Shown here piece after piece: positions 35,938 to 53,693 of a DNA stretch of 64,000 bases. The translations under genes were made by a program, and so were the position numbers. Below the pieces are notes generated by a model. That model saw only the letters and a list, made by a program, of their open reading frames with translations, searched no databases and had not been told where the DNA came from. The first letter of the stretch is position 1, and each line of letters starts with the position of its first letter. This DNA is from Dioszegia crocea (lineage: Eukaryota > Basidiomycota > Tremellomycetes > Tremellales > Bulleribasidiaceae): positions 1,146,431 through 1,210,430 of the forward strand of contig BCKK01000007.1 of the NCBI GenBank assembly GCA_001600615.1. The letters run 5' to 3'.

Positions 35938-37066
35938 TCAGTAGCTCAAGCAGAAGGCGGCGAAATGCCTGATGGGATGAACAAAAGCATTCGCCAAGCG
36001 ACTCGCACAGACTTCGCATGAGACTGATTTACGAATCTCAGCACGCATGTATATATGCTCCGCCAGTCCACAGTTCCGCCCCGCCGTCATATGACTCATC
36101 ATAACCGACTCTGCCACCCTCGCCCTAAACGTCCCCCACTTCTTTTCGTGCCGTGACGATGTGCATTTGCCTGCACAACGTCTGGAGTATTCGTTGGCTT
36201 CGTTGGGTATGCCGTAGGCAGACCGCAGTTGGATTTGGAGGTAGTCTCGTGCCGCAGGATACTGGCTGTAAAGGACCTGGAGCCGGAGACGAGCTACAGG
36301 CGCGAAGCGCTCGAGGACTCTGTCTATGTCACTCGGAATGCTTGGCATGACGGGAAAGGTCGCGAGGATAGAGGCGGCAATCAGGGCGAGATCATGATCG
36401 CTAGCATGAGTCACAGCTGCAAAGGCGAATTGAAGACCGGGGTCATGACTGAGTCGAGCGAGGATGGGTTGGACGAAGGCGGTGAGAAATGTGGGGATAT
36501 GGTAGGCGTCGGCGCAGACAGCGGCCTCCGCGACAACCTTGAGATCACCCGCCGTGATATGCATCCAGTATCTGAGGCCTGATGGAGAGACACTACCATC
36601 TGGACCCAGGCTGTCGAGGACTGAGAGAATGAAGCCAAGACCGGTGGGAGTGGTGGAGGGGAGGGAGATGGGCTCCGGCTCGTGGTTGGCTGTAAGAGGT
36701 GGAGGCAGGGTGAAGAGATTTGCGAAGAAGGGGGAATGGGCGCAGAGGAGGGCACGGGAGGTGACATGAGTCGTACCGGTGGCGGAAACGAGGATAATTT
36801 TGTCGGTAGTGGCTTGGGGGATTGTGGTAGTGGGGGTATAAGCGGATGAGGTGGATTGAGCAGCTGTCTGTGCGGGTTTCGACGCAATCAATCCAGACTG
36901 CGGGTGGTCAGTGATTACTACGCGCGTTTCGACCCAGCTATCACTTCAGATATGAACTCACTTGCAAGATTCCCGCTTCAGTCGCCGCCTTCACGATATC
37001 AATCACATCTGCCTCAGTGAATCCGAGATTCTTGAAATCGAAAGATAGCTGATCATCTTTAGACAT
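35938..37066 (-). CDS. BTB/POZ-type protein, tandem copy 2
   Basis: Two exons: first about 36962-37066 (ATG 37064-37066, protein MSKDDQLSFDFKNLGF), ending before GTGAGT; second from about 36900 to a TAG at 35938-35940. The BTB fold is clear: DKIILVSATGTTHVTSR, LLCAHSPFFANLFTLPPP, LKVVAEAAVCADAYHIPTF. The C-terminal module has EKKWGTFRARVAESV and VSCEVCASRLANAF, again with a C-x-x-C. Layout and order equal those of copy 1, so the pair arose by tandem duplication. Copy 1 has a longer Ser-rich leader instead of this copy's short N-terminal helix encoded by a separate exon. Confidence 0.72.
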
Positions 37067-37824
37067 CTTGCCGGATGACTCAGAGGAGGTGGGCAGACAA
37101 GAGAGATGTGCGGGCCATATATATCATAACCACTTCCTGGGACTTTCGTCTCTACCCTCTTTTGTCGACGACTTGTCAGGTTGACATCGGGGGCATTTGC
37201 TGTTCTGTCGCCAAATTGCATGGGCGGCACACACTGCGCTCAGACCCAAGTCTGATGTTTCGGGGGTGCCGCCCGACGCCACTGAACTTTAGCGCAAGCG
37301 CCACTCGTTTCAGCTATCCCGCAGCGTCGAATCCGAAAGCCGAAGCCCGATATCCCTTTCGGTGAAACACGCCCACAACTCCGCATTCCTCACGATACCC
37401 CGGGATTCGAAAGCTTCGTCCATTGATGACAAAGATCTATTGTGCAGTTGTACAGACCTGCGGTCGCGCGAATCAACCAGGTTGTCCCTCGGCGAATGTT
37501 CGATTTCGAAGCCGGTTGCGCCATACGGACATCCATCGCCTCGTGAGTTATGACTTTGTCGTCAGACCACTGCCCGCACGACGAAGGGTGCTTTTTTCGG
37601 CTCATGAATCCTCGGAGGCACCGGGACAGGTTGTAGACGACGCGCGACGCCAGAAGGCTAGTGCTGCGCACAAGAAATGAGTTGCAATCAGCAGATACTC
37701 AGACGGTGAAAATCCTTTGCGGAGCATGACTCATTACGTAATATGACAGCCTTGGAACCTTGTCAGAGCTCGACTCGTGAGATTGCTTGCTCTTCATCAA
37801 GATAAATCTCCCATCATCTCTAAG
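37067..37824. promoter_or_regulatory. Divergent promoter, BTB copy 2 and GCFC gene
   Basis: 758 bp. The clearest element is a double bZIP-like site at 37727-37741 (listed separately). Nothing coding was recognised. Confidence 0.4.
37727..37741. promoter_or_regulatory. Adjacent AP-1/Gcn4-like and Yap-like sites
   Basis: TGACTCA (37727-37733) directly abuts the palindrome TTACGTAA (37734-37741), 84 bp above the ATG of the GCFC gene. TGACTCA is the classic Gcn4/AP-1 element and TTACGTAA a classic Yap or CREB-type element. Two perfect bZIP sites side by side are unlikely by chance, but use in this species is inference. Confidence 0.5.
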
Positions 37825-40569
37825 ATGTTCAATAAAAGGGCCAAAGCGAGGCCCTCCCTCCGCGCCAGAGACGCCGACGCCGAGTCCACCGGTTCTCCAC
37901 TCGCAAAAACCGTCATCACAGCGGCTCCAGCCGACGATGTCGAAGATGGCGATATCAGCATCGGCAGTATCCTCGAGCGCAAGAAGGCGCAGAAGAAGGA
38001 TAAGCGCCTCTCAGGCGTGAAGTCAGGAGGGACCAGATTGAGCTTTGGTGGGGATGGGGAAGAAGGAGAAGGGTTTAAGCCGAAGAAAAGCCTTCTGAGC
38101 CAGAATATCAAACTCCCACCTCAGACTCCATCATTCGATGACTCTCCATCTGGCGCCTCCAACATGTCTTCTTATTCCCGCGAATACCTTTCGGAGCTCA
38201 AGGCATCGACGCCGAACAGAGCCCAGCGAGTCGCAGTGGAGGATGCCAATGAGGATATGGAGGAAGAGGACGGGACGGGATTATCACGGATGGCGAGGGA
38301 TAAATACGCTTCGACCTTTGCGGAAGATACGACGGCGGGTATACCGGATGCTGCGGCGGTGGCTTCTGCACGAATGAAGAGGCAGGCGAAAGTGGAGAGT
38401 GCGAAACATGGAGGGAACGGGGAGATGGGCGAGGATTATATTGCGCTGGGAGGGGGGAGGTTGATTGTTCATGATGGGAGAGGGGATGGGCCACATCCTG
38501 AGAGCAGGCTGATGCGGGAAGAAGATGAAGGTGATGAGGGCGATGAAGGTGAGCTGCTGATCTCATGGTAGTGGACATCAGCTGATATTCAGACCTTGCC
38601 GACTTCACTGGAATTAACGAAAAGTTACATATTGGCAAAAAGGCTACAAAGGCTGCATCGAGGAGGGAGAGGGGAGAAATAGGAGAGATGATTGCTGATT
38701 TGTGAGTGCTACTAGGCTCGGTCTGCTGTAGTGGCCACTGACTCTGCAGCGAGGCGGACGAGGAGAGTGATGAGGAAACTCGAGAATGGGAATTGGCTCA
38801 ATCACGTCGAGCAGGCGGATACGATGATGGCTCAAATGGTAAACCCGTCAAGAAAGTATATGTACCCACATCAAGTGAGTCATAAGTCTTCCCCTCATAG
38901 TTCTCAGCTGATACGACACCAGTACCGACATCCCGACCTCTACCATCCATCAGCCCAGCTCAAGCCCGCCTCACCCAAGCTATCGCCGATTTACGAATCA
39001 ACAAGTCAGAGAACGAGCACACGGCTGAAGTTGCTTCTGCCGAACTGGCAGGTCTGGAAGAGCAAGAGCGTGATTTGCGGAAAGAGGTTGAGCGGGTAGA
39101 AGGGAAGCGGGAGTGGGTTGAGGAGTTTAGGGGATGGGTGGAGATGCTAGGATTGTTCTTGGAAGAAAAGGTAAGCATTAAATTTACGCATTCAAGCCTG
39201 TTTGACTGATTGCCAGTTCCCCAAATTGGAGGCTATAGAATCTGACTCTATACTCCACCTTCGCGAACGAGCCGATATGGTTGAAAAGCGTCGTAATGCA
39301 GACGATTCGGACGATCTAGCTCTTTTCCTCGGAATACCTCCGGCGGCAAAGGACGAAGTTGAAGAAGTGGATGAAATGGGGCGTTCTCGCAGGGATTACG
39401 AAGCTGGACCTAGTTCAGGTATCCGGATAGGTCGTCGGGCAGACCGAGAACAACGCCGGGTTCGACGGAAAGTTCGGAAACCTAATCAGGACGAAGAGGG
39501 ATATTCGACAGATTCAACCCTTGCCGAGGGTGATGCGGAGGATTATAATCAGGCGCAACATCAGCTCGGGAAGAGAGTGGTGGCGCTGCTAGATGATGTG
39601 AAAGCGGAGGACTTTAGGGATCCAGAGAAGGGGCTGGCGGTGAGGTTTGGGGGATGGAGGCAGAGGTACGAGGATGAGTATTCGGGGGCTTTTGGGGGTT
39701 TGAGTATGGTTCAGGCTTGGGCATTCTGGGCTAGGGGGGAGATGGTGGGTTGGGAACCTATGAGAGTAAGTTGTCGATTCGTCTCATGCTTGTTGTATGG
39801 AAGAATATCAGCTGACGGGTTAGGCATCAACCTCGATTGAGGGCTTCAGATGGTTCACTGCTCTACACGCTTACTCTCACCCTCGCCTGCACCAAGCTCC
39901 GATTGATGAGGATGACGACATGGACGATGAACCGGCCCTCGGACCCGACGGAGACCTCAATGCGCAAATGGTCAATGATGCCGTTGTCCCTTTGTTGACC
40001 AAGGCGTTCGAGAATGGGGCATATGACCCTTATTCGTCTTCCCAGACTAGGCGGGCTATAGATCTACTGGAAGTAGTAGAGGAATTAGCAGGGAAAGATA
40101 GTCGGAAATTCACTGTGTGTCTACCCCTTCATTCCACATTGCAGAGACAGATTAGCTGATGATACAGGCTCTCCTCCGTTCCGCCCTTTTATCAATAAAC
40201 ACTCATATCCTCTTCTTATCCCAAACCATCACTTCTTCGCAATCACCCCAATCGACACCTCCACCACACTTCAACCCCTCAAGTCGGGTCGCCCTACAGC
40301 GATACCTCCGCCGAAGGATAAAGCTCCTGAGGAATATAATGCTGTGGCGAAGTATTGCACCCGAGGAGGTCAGGGCATTGGTGGCTAGACTGGGGAGAGA
40401 GGTGTTTAGGCCTGTACTCGTCAAAGGATGGGCGGGAGGAGGAGCGGAAATGGCTGAGAAGGTAAGTTAGCCAATCTAGGCTTAGGCCAAGCTGATTTTT
40501 CAGGTATTGCAGACTAGTGGGGGATTACTCCCTGCTGATATTGCGGCCTTTCTACAGAGGGGCCCATAA
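37825..40569 (+). CDS. GCFC-domain protein, PAXBP1/GCFC2 homologue
   Basis: About seven exons from ATG 37825 to TAA 40567-40569. The N-terminus is charged and disordered with KKAQKKDKR, a tract resembling PAXBP1 N-termini, then EYLSELKAST and a GGRLIVHDGRG region. A central coiled coil (NKSENEHTAEVASAEL through KREWVEEF) leads to the GCFC domain, with FGGWRQRYEDEYSGAFGGLSMVQAWAFWARGEMVGW as the most diagnostic stretch, and an all-helical C-terminus with KAFENGAYDPYSSSQTRR. Relatives are PAXBP1/GCFC2 in animals and ILP1 in plants, which associate with spliceosomal intron-lariat complexes. A nuclear role in splicing is therefore likely. Confidence 0.8.
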
Positions 40570-41025
40570 CGGATTAGGCCCCTCGCATGCAGTACTTGCG
40601 CTCGGCGTGTGACCTCTTCAGACCGCTGGCGAATGAATCAAGCGTAATCGAAGCTGACCTAGTTGTGTCAAGACCCACTAATCACCACCTTTCCCCTTCC
40701 CATACATTCCCTCTCGCACCACCCGCACCACCCGACCCCATTGGCTCTCCGTCGCGCCCCAGGCACACAAACGACGGACATGCCCCGGTCGGAGGCATGC
40801 AAAATTGAGAGAACGCGCATTTCTGACCCGCTCGTTGCCTCCGGGTCGTCTATCACGGCGGCTCCCCTTGCTTTCGATCGCACTTTGGGGTCGATCCCTC
40901 TTAGTGCGGTCGAGAGTAAGGCTCGGAGATACCTACAATGAGGCGTGGCTCGTTCCGCACGTTACATCCCTTAGTCAACTCTTTGTATATGTCACATGCA
41001 TACAATATCTGTCCAAATGCTACAA
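40570..41025. other. Convergent spacer, nothing recognised
   Basis: About 455 bp between two converging 3' ends. Pyrimidine-rich stretches but no coding exon, RNA gene or repeat. Confidence 0.3.
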
Positions 41026-42826
41026 TCATATGATCCCGACACCATCCATAAAACCCCCTTCTCCCTCCCCGTCCTCAGCATCCAGAAGCGCTTCATACTC
41101 CTCAACCGACATATTCCCCGTTTTTGCCTTCTTCCTCCCCGGCTCATCCTCATCTTTATGCTCCAGCATAGGTGGCGGTTCGCTCAGTTCTGACCCATCA
41201 TCTTCGTCGCCTCCCACCAAGGATTCCGAACCCGACATAACTGGTTTTGTCATACTGCCATGTCTTGACAATACTGACGGTCCAGCTGCCGACTCAAGCT
41301 TAGCCATCTCTTCAACTTCATCTGGAACGCCAGTATTCCCCGAGTCGTCTGGTCCAGTATTAGATAGGTCGACAGGGCCTTTGGCGCAGTTGAGGATATT
41401 GGCGAGTGATAATGTGCCCTTTTGACCCCATTGCTCTACCTCCGGCTTGAACTCGTTCTGCCTCATCAGCGACATTTACAGGTAGCGTGGGAAGAAGATG
41501 GAAAGTACTCACATACATGTGCATACCTAACAGATTCAGATCTTCGGCCGTATGTGACGCTGCAACAAGCTTCATGGCACCCATGACGTTCGGGACGTTA
41601 TCTTTGAATGCGCGAGATATGTATTTGAATGCCTAGTGGATCAGCCATCTAAATCTGAGCAGCAGGAGTACCGTAACGAACGGTACTTGGCGGTATAGCA
41701 ATACCCTTCTCAATGGCTCGCCATGTCCCGTCTACTCGTTCGATGACCGGCCTTGAATCATCAGCTGCTGCGACGGAGGTAGATCGTAGTGAAGATCCAC
41801 GTACACTCTACCATAGTCAGCTGTGCTTGTACCCTTTTCCTAGATTTCGAAGACGAAAACTCACTTCTGCTTTAATATTCCAACCCAAGGCTGACTACTA
41901 CCCGATTCATCCCTCTCTTTCCGCTCTCTTTCCCCTCTTTCCCTCTCCCGCCGATCCCAAGCCGACTCGCGCTGATTTGGCTTAACACCCCAATCGCTCA
42001 TCCCCGGTAATTCCCTAATCTCTTCTAGACCCTCCTTGGTTTCTTGCGGATTTAGGATGTTCCCCAGCATAATGGCGTGCTTCAGACTTGAGATGTGCAC
42101 GTAGCCATGGGCGATTGAGAGGGATTCTTGGACGTCGAATCCTAGGCGCTGGGCAACGGTGTACGCCCAGGCAGTCTTGACTGGGGCTCGGTTGGTGGTT
42201 ACTGTTAAAGGGATAAGTTTCTGGATAATCAGCTATAGCGACGTCGAGTCGACGGCATGTGGACATACTTCTGGATCTAGGACCTCTTTGAAATCAAGCG
42301 AGAGCGGCACGTCATCATCACCCTGATTCGTCTTTAATGGCTCAAGCATATCCGAATCTCGGCCTCGCTTTTTGGTTTTCGCCTACAGGTCAGTCAAGGA
42401 ACCTTCTGTAGAGACTCTGAAATACCTCTCCACTAGCAATACCTTTCAGGGCCTGCTGTACCGTCCTTCTACTGTCCTTGTCCGGTACCAGCGGCGTAAG
42501 CTTCTTCGCATCCAGCTCGGATAGGCGTTGCTTTGTGTTATGACTGTTGTATCTGCAGTGCATCAGCACATATGTCGGTCTCAATAAGGTAGCAGCGCAC
42601 ATTTTAGCAGCAAGTCCCATCGCTACTCGCATAGGCACCCCTCTCGATGCGAGTAGCTTCAGCCAATCTTGAAGTTGAAGAATGGCCGTCGCTGGGACTG
42701 CGTCCAGATCGGGGCCCTGCGGTTTTGAGGCCATCTTGAATCGCTTCCAGCCAGCGTAAGCAGGGTAAGTGCAAGCTAGGATGGTCAGTAAGTGTGGAGA
42801 GATGAGCAGGATGTACTGATCTTCAT
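41026..42826 (-). CDS. Conserved hypothetical protein, multi-exon
   Basis: Reads from ATG 42824-42826 to TGA 41026-41028. The first coding exon is only 10 bp; after a GTACAT...CCTAG intron the protein continues TCTYPAYAGWKRF and then KMASKPQGPDLDAVPATAIL. A helical core contains DWLKLLASRGVPMRVAMGLAAKM and NSHNTKQRLSELDAKKLTPL. A middle part has APVKTAWAYTVAQRLGF and ESLSIAHGYVHIS, and a later part has YISRAFKDNVPNVMGAMKLVA and MHMYNEFKPEVEQWGQKGTL. This succession feels conserved among fungi, but I cannot attach a name or domain. The last 90 residues are acidic and disordered with a PGRKKAK basic patch that could be a nuclear signal. Confidence 0.55.
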
Positions 42827-43073
42827 GGTGGAGGTTGGAACCCAATAGGAGTGACGTACTGGTGGCAAAATTACCCAAAGTGGGAATTCGATCATTCAGC
42901 CGAGATTCATCCGCTCACGAGCCGAAATTTAGGCCGGAATGAATTATGACTTGCGATTCATCGACTCAACCTTGACTGTGAAATACTAACGAGCTTCATG
43001 TGAATAATACTACCCCATTTACTCGTCAACCAACACAGGCGATCCAGCTTAAAAGAGGGGAAAGGCTACAATC

Positions 43074-44692
43074 ATGAGCGCTCAACTTCCGCTACAAGTC
43101 GCAAGCTCCGATGACAAGGACGACAAACTTGTGTCTGGGCATGAGTTTCCGCCAGCGCTCGAGTCCGGCTTCGTGAGCGATGATCCGCCAGACGGAGGCC
43201 GACAAGCTTGGATCAACGTGTGCTGCTCATGCCTACTCATGTTTACCGTGTTCGGATTCCGTAAGTGATGGTTTCGGTGTACATAAGTACGCGTAGGGCA
43301 CAACTGAGCCTTGACAGAAAACGGTGTTGGCCAACTGCAGGCGTACTATGCCGAGCATCAACTCACAGCCTATTCTACTTCTACAATATCGTATGTGTCA
43401 GTCTGGTCAAAGCTGTTTACTATGTATTGACCCAAGACAGGTGGATAGTAGCGGCTCACTCATTCTTCACCTACTGTGGCTCGCTCTTTACGGGACGATA
43501 CTTTGACTCGCATGGTCTACCTCTGCTTCTACGCACGGGGTCGGCTATGACCGTCATCTCACTGATCGCTTTAGCGTGTGAGTCCTTAGCATCCGGACAG
43601 GAGAATTGGCTGATGAGCAGTCTCCCAAGAATACTATCAGATCTTTCTCTCGCACGTGATGTATGGGCTGGGCGCGACCTTGCTCTACATCCCTGGTGTC
43701 TCTCTTACCAGTCACTGGTTCAAGAAACGACGCAGTACAGCCATGGGAATCGTGATATGCGGAGCTGGAGTCGGAGGTGTGCTGTACCCCATCATGTTCC
43801 GAGAACTCTTCGCTCGTCTGAGTAAGTTTCTTCCTTACAACATACTGTATGCATTGCTGACTCTCTAGGCTTCCGAAACTCTTGCCTCATCGTCGCTGCC
43901 TTTAACGCGGCTATCCTGACTCCGCCGTTGCTATTCGCCAAAACAAGGCTTCCGCCTCGTAAGCTGCGGTCATTGCGGCAAGTCGCCAGTGCATTCCGCG
44001 AAGTCCGATATACCTGCTTCTTCATCGGGACCTGGATAGTGATGATCAAGTGAGGCTTTCTGTACAAGTCGCACAGACTGCCGCTGACAAACTCCAGCAT
44101 ATTCGTACCCTTCTTCTTCGCACCAACACTCGCGTCTGCTAATGGCCTTCCCGACCCTCTCCCATCCTACGCCATTGCCATTCTTCAGACCGGAGCCTTC
44201 TTCGGGCGATTAGCTTCAGGCTTCTTGGCTGATCGCTTCGGGATATGGAAGATTTTCACAGGTTGCGGAATATCAAGCGCCATCGTCCTCCTCGCACTCT
44301 GGATTCCCAAACTCAATACGGCCGGCACCATCATTGCTTTATTGGCGTATGGCCCGGTGGGCGCAGCATGGGTCGCACTTGCTACAGCAGCTTGCGCTTC
44401 CATTAGCCGACCAGAAGAAGTGGGCGGGAGGTTAGGGATGATGTGGAGTTTGGCGGCTTTCGCTATTCTCATCGGACCACCTATATCTGGAAGTAAGTGC
44501 CTTCTGTCTTCGGTTGCCAACGCAGAATACCCCGAGCTGACTTTGATAGTATTTATCAAACTGGATAATGGAGGCTTCACATCCACCGCCATCTTCTGCG
44601 GGGTGACTTATCTCTTGGGCTGCTTCATCATTGTCTTGCCGCAGATTTTGGCGAGGCTGGGAATCAGGCGAGAATCTTTTGGGTCCAAGTGA
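43074..44692 (+). CDS. MFS transporter, monocarboxylate-type
   Basis: Six or seven exons from ATG 43074 to TGA 44690-44692. A hydrophilic N-terminus ends in PPDGGRQAW, the typical entry to helix 1 of fungal monocarboxylate transporter (MCT) relatives, followed by FGFQNGVGQLQAYYAEHQL. About twelve hydrophobic spans follow. SYAIAILQTGAFFGRLASGFLADRFG is the signature between helices 7 and 8, GAAWVALATAACASI lies in helix 10 and GRLGMMWSLAAFAILIGPPISG in helix 11. Substrate unknown; relatives move monocarboxylates, riboflavin or siderophore-like molecules. Acts at a membrane, probably plasma membrane. Confidence 0.85.
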
Positions 44693-44975
44693 GACGTACT
44701 GTATGTAGAAATTAGATCATAGATGTCGATTGGGACTTGTACCTTGGCCCATGGCCTCACGATTATTGAATCGAACCGTTAAGGTCGAGCACAAGGTGAC
44801 AAACTCGAAGTTCCTCTTGGACCTGCATCATTCGTACACATCATTCGCTCGCTCAACTCTCGCTATACTGTCCATACGACACATCCTGTGGCCTGCAGCG
44901 TCTCGATCACTGTTACTCACATCTTTCAATCCCTTATCTCCTGGACACAATCTCAGATACATCCCTCCCTTCTCC

Positions 44976-45899
44976 ATGTCGAACTCGCATAACGCCGAAT
45001 CCCGGTCCAAGCTACAGGCAGCCATAGATCGCGTCTCGGGCGACAAAGACGCCTGCGAGTTAGTCTACGTCTCTCAACCCGACTATCCCCTGTCCCCAGA
45101 CTCTGAAGTCTCCACCTCCAAGTCCACACTCAAACCCCACTTGGTCATCCTCGACTCTTCGTTCAATCCCCCTCACAATGCCCATCTCGCCATGGCTTCA
45201 TCTTCCCTCCCACCCCCTCTCCCCACCTCGGAATCCTCATCATCGACCTCTCGACCCTCCTCCTCACCCTACACAGCCCGCCTCCTCCTCTTCTCCGTAA
45301 AGAACATCGAGAAAATTCCCAAAGAAGGCGACGCATCAATGGTCCAGCGACTAGAAATGACTATCCTCCTTGCCCGTCGACTGGCCCAATTCCACAATCT
45401 TCCAGGTGGGATAGGCGTCGGAATCCTGAACGAACCCACGTTCGTAGGCAAGAGTCGGATCCTTCACTCTTTCCTCTCTCGCCGACTTGGATCAAGTCCA
45501 GAAAAAGTCGCAAGATTCTCATTCCTCATTGGGACTGATACCCTTACGCGCTTTTTTGAGCCAAAGTTCTACGAAGGAATCGGAGGTATGGACAAGGCAT
45601 CGCGGGATTACTTCGGGATTGGGGAGGGACATGGAGAGGGGTCATTGTTGATTTGTGGACGCAGAGGGGAGGGGGAAGAGAATCGGCGGATCGAGGATGA
45701 GGTGTTGGGAAGGGATGAAGTCAGGCCGTGGGTTGAAAGAGGGTGTGTGAGGATGTTGGAGCCTGCCAAGGGGCTGGAGGATGTCAGTTCTACGGAAATA
45801 CGGAAGGCGGTTCAGGAGACAGATAAGGAGATGCTGGATAAGCTTTTGCCGAGGGAGATTGAGGATTATATCAAAGAGGAGGGGCTGTATATCGCATGA
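44976..45899 (+). CDS. NMNAT / POF1-like nucleotidylyltransferase
   Basis: Single exon, 307 residues from the ATG at 44976. The fold is the cytidylyltransferase-like Rossmann type: LVILDSSFNPPHNAHLAM holds the first nucleotide-binding box (PxHxxH type) with Ser in place of the usual Gly. FSFLIGTDTLTRFF is the central strand and VSSTEIRKAV the closing SSTxxR motif. These residues bind ATP and NMN in NAD-biosynthesis enzymes; yeast POF1 shares the pattern. A Ser/Pro-rich loop follows the first motif. In-frame codons extend upstream to another ATG at 44751 whose extension (MASRLLNRTVKVEHKV) is basic and free of acidic residues except one Glu, so a longer form is possible. Converges on the ABC transporter with about 100 bp between stops. 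Confidence 0.8.
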   Translation: MSNSHNAESRSKLQAAIDRVSGDKDACELVYVSQPDYPLSPDSEVSTSKSTLKPHLVILDSSFNPPHNAHLAMASSSLPPPLPTSESSSSTSRPSSSPYTARLLLFSVKNIEKIPKEGDASMVQRLEMTILLARRLAQFHNLPGGIGVGILNEPTFVGKSRILHSFLSRRLGSSPEKVARFSFLIGTDTLTRFFEPKFYEGIGGMDKASRDYFGIGEGHGEGSLLICGRRGEGEENRRIEDEVLGRDEVRPWVERGCVRMLEPAKGLEDVSSTEIRKAVQETDKEMLDKLLPREIEDYIKEEGLYIA

Positions 45900-45998
45900 A
45901 AGAGGTGGAAGAGGTACGCAGTATGAGCTCTCGCTTGGTATGCTAATGATGCACATAATAGATACAAGGGGGCGATCCACAAGTCTATGGTTAACGAT

Positions 45999-51925
<5,927 letters not shown>

Positions 51926-52272
51926 CTTGAATGACAACAAGGTGAACCTTGAGGAGTGGGAGAGTGTGCGGAATACTCACTTATGTACCTGGGGTCCAAC
52001 AAGCGCGAAGAAAGGAGTAGTCTTGCAGGGACTTCAAAGACAAAGCACGCTCTAGACGGACACCCCGGTGTTTTCTGGATTGTTCGAGGACAATGCTCCG
52101 GCCAGTACAAGGGTAGGTATAAGGGATGGAACGCCGTATGTTCAGAGTTTCACCCCTCAGACTTCCCTTTGTCTATCGTCCTCCTTTGATGTCTGCCACC
52201 TACGTCGATGTGAAACGGGGCATATCCGGTATCTGTAAGATCAGTCGGTCTGTTCCAGCTCATATCGTCAAT
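51926..52272. promoter_or_regulatory. Divergent promoter, ABCC transporter and membrane protein
   Basis: About 350 bp. In-frame codons of the plus-strand gene extend to an ATG at 52189, so part of this stretch may be coding or leader. No binding-site cluster was noticed. Confidence 0.3.
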
Positions 52273-53693
52273 ATGGCAGAAGAGGTCAAAGACAGAGTCC
52301 GCGAAGCGAGCTCGCGCGTTCGCACGGCTGGGAGGACCGCTCGCGAGGCGACATCTACAGGGCGAGAGGGTGCGATAAAGATCAAGGAAGCTGTGATGCC
52401 GTTTATCGATACGGTGGTAGATGCGCTAGGTGGTGTAGGTCATCAAGCCACACGACTTACTAATTGAAGCTGATCTCACAGTGGGACACTTTGGATAAGA
52501 CGATCAAAGACCATAATCCCACCCTGGCGGAGTTTGCCAAAGATAGCTTCTTTGCCAGATGGTCGCCGGTGCATGGGCCTGCAAGATTCTTGCTTATGAT
52601 GATCCTCCTCGAAGTCCTGCAAATGTAAGTTATTACCTTCACCACAGACCAACTGACTCACTTCTAGTATACTGCCCATATTCGCCTGGCCCCTCGACTG
52701 GCTCGCCCGTATCCTGGGCTTCCTCCTGCTCTATAATAGCGGGCGCACTCTCCTGAAAGCCGGCTTTGAATCTTCCCGATCTCCACCCAAGGTGAAAAGC
52801 CTCCTATCAACCTTTATAATTTCAACCCTCCTCGATCTCATACCCGCCTTCGCATTTGACACCTCCTCGCATTTCGGATCCCTATGGTGCTTCTTTCTGC
52901 CCGCCTTACTTTTTGTCACCCCGACCAAAGGCGGGACGACCGTCGCTGTTATGATCTGTGATACCGTATTTGCACAGATCGGAGATGTGATCGAGGGTGT
53001 GATCCCGGATGTGTTTCAAGGAAAGGAGGGAAGGACGATGAACATGATATGTAGCGGGGTAGTCGGGGCCCTATTGTCAGTACTGCTCTTTGCGTGGACT
53101 CACCATCGGATGCCAGGCTGACATCTTAGCTGGATCGGATATCTCGGCGCCACAGGTTCGTATATCGCAGTTTGGGCCGTCCTCGCATACCACACCATCC
53201 AAGCTATCGGCGCGCCTATCGTCAACAAGGAGAGACATCCATCGGAATATAAAGATCAAGGCAACATCTATCACAACCTACTAGCTATTTGGCTGTGGCG
53301 ATACCTGTTCACAGCAGTAGAAGGTATCTCCATCCCAGGTGTAGTCAGCGCCATGGGTCTGATCACCTTCTACCTCCCCAGTTACTTCCTCTGGGTCACT
53401 GCCCTCATGTTTGGGATGTTGATGACTAAGAAGGTATCAGAAGGCCGAGTGAGTACTTAAGTCTCTGTACGAGGCAGCAGCCGCTGAAACGCTAGCGAGC
53501 AGCAACATGGTATGCGAAGTGGCTGATGGGCGTATTCGGAAAGAAGAAGGAGAAGAGGCGGGAGGCGGAAGAGAGGAGTGGATCGTCTAGACCAAGGGAA
53601 GAGAGGAGTGGATCATCCAGACCATGGGAAGAGAAGAGTCGATCTTCTAGGTCGAGTGGGGAAAAGAGCAAATCTTCCAGATCTCGCTCCTAG
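52273..53693 (+). CDS. Multi-span membrane protein with RS-rich repeat tail
   Basis: About five exons from ATG 52273 (MAEEVKDRVREASS) to TAG 53691-53693. An earlier in-frame ATG at 52189 is possible. The N-terminal about 60 residues form an amphipathic, Ala/Arg/Glu-rich helix. At least six hydrophobic spans follow, including FLLMMILLEVLQI, ILPIFAWPLDWLARILGFLLLY, LLSTFIISTLLDLIPAFAF, the GSLWCFFLPALLFV span and WIGYLGATGSYIAVWAVLAY, with KGGTTVAVMICDTVFAQIGDVIEGVIPD between spans. Paired spans of this type occur in reticulon- or REEP-like and peroxisomal membrane proteins, but I do not recognise the family. The tail is four 10-residue repeats of the EERSGSSRPR kind encoded by a 30 bp minisatellite. 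Confidence 0.6.
53568..53687. repeat. 30 bp coding minisatellite, four copies
   Basis: Four direct repeats of 30 bp at 53568, 53598, 53628 and 53658. The first two copies are almost identical; the last two have diverged. Because 30 is a multiple of three, each encodes ten residues of SGSSRP type at the C-terminus of the membrane protein. Confidence 0.8.
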
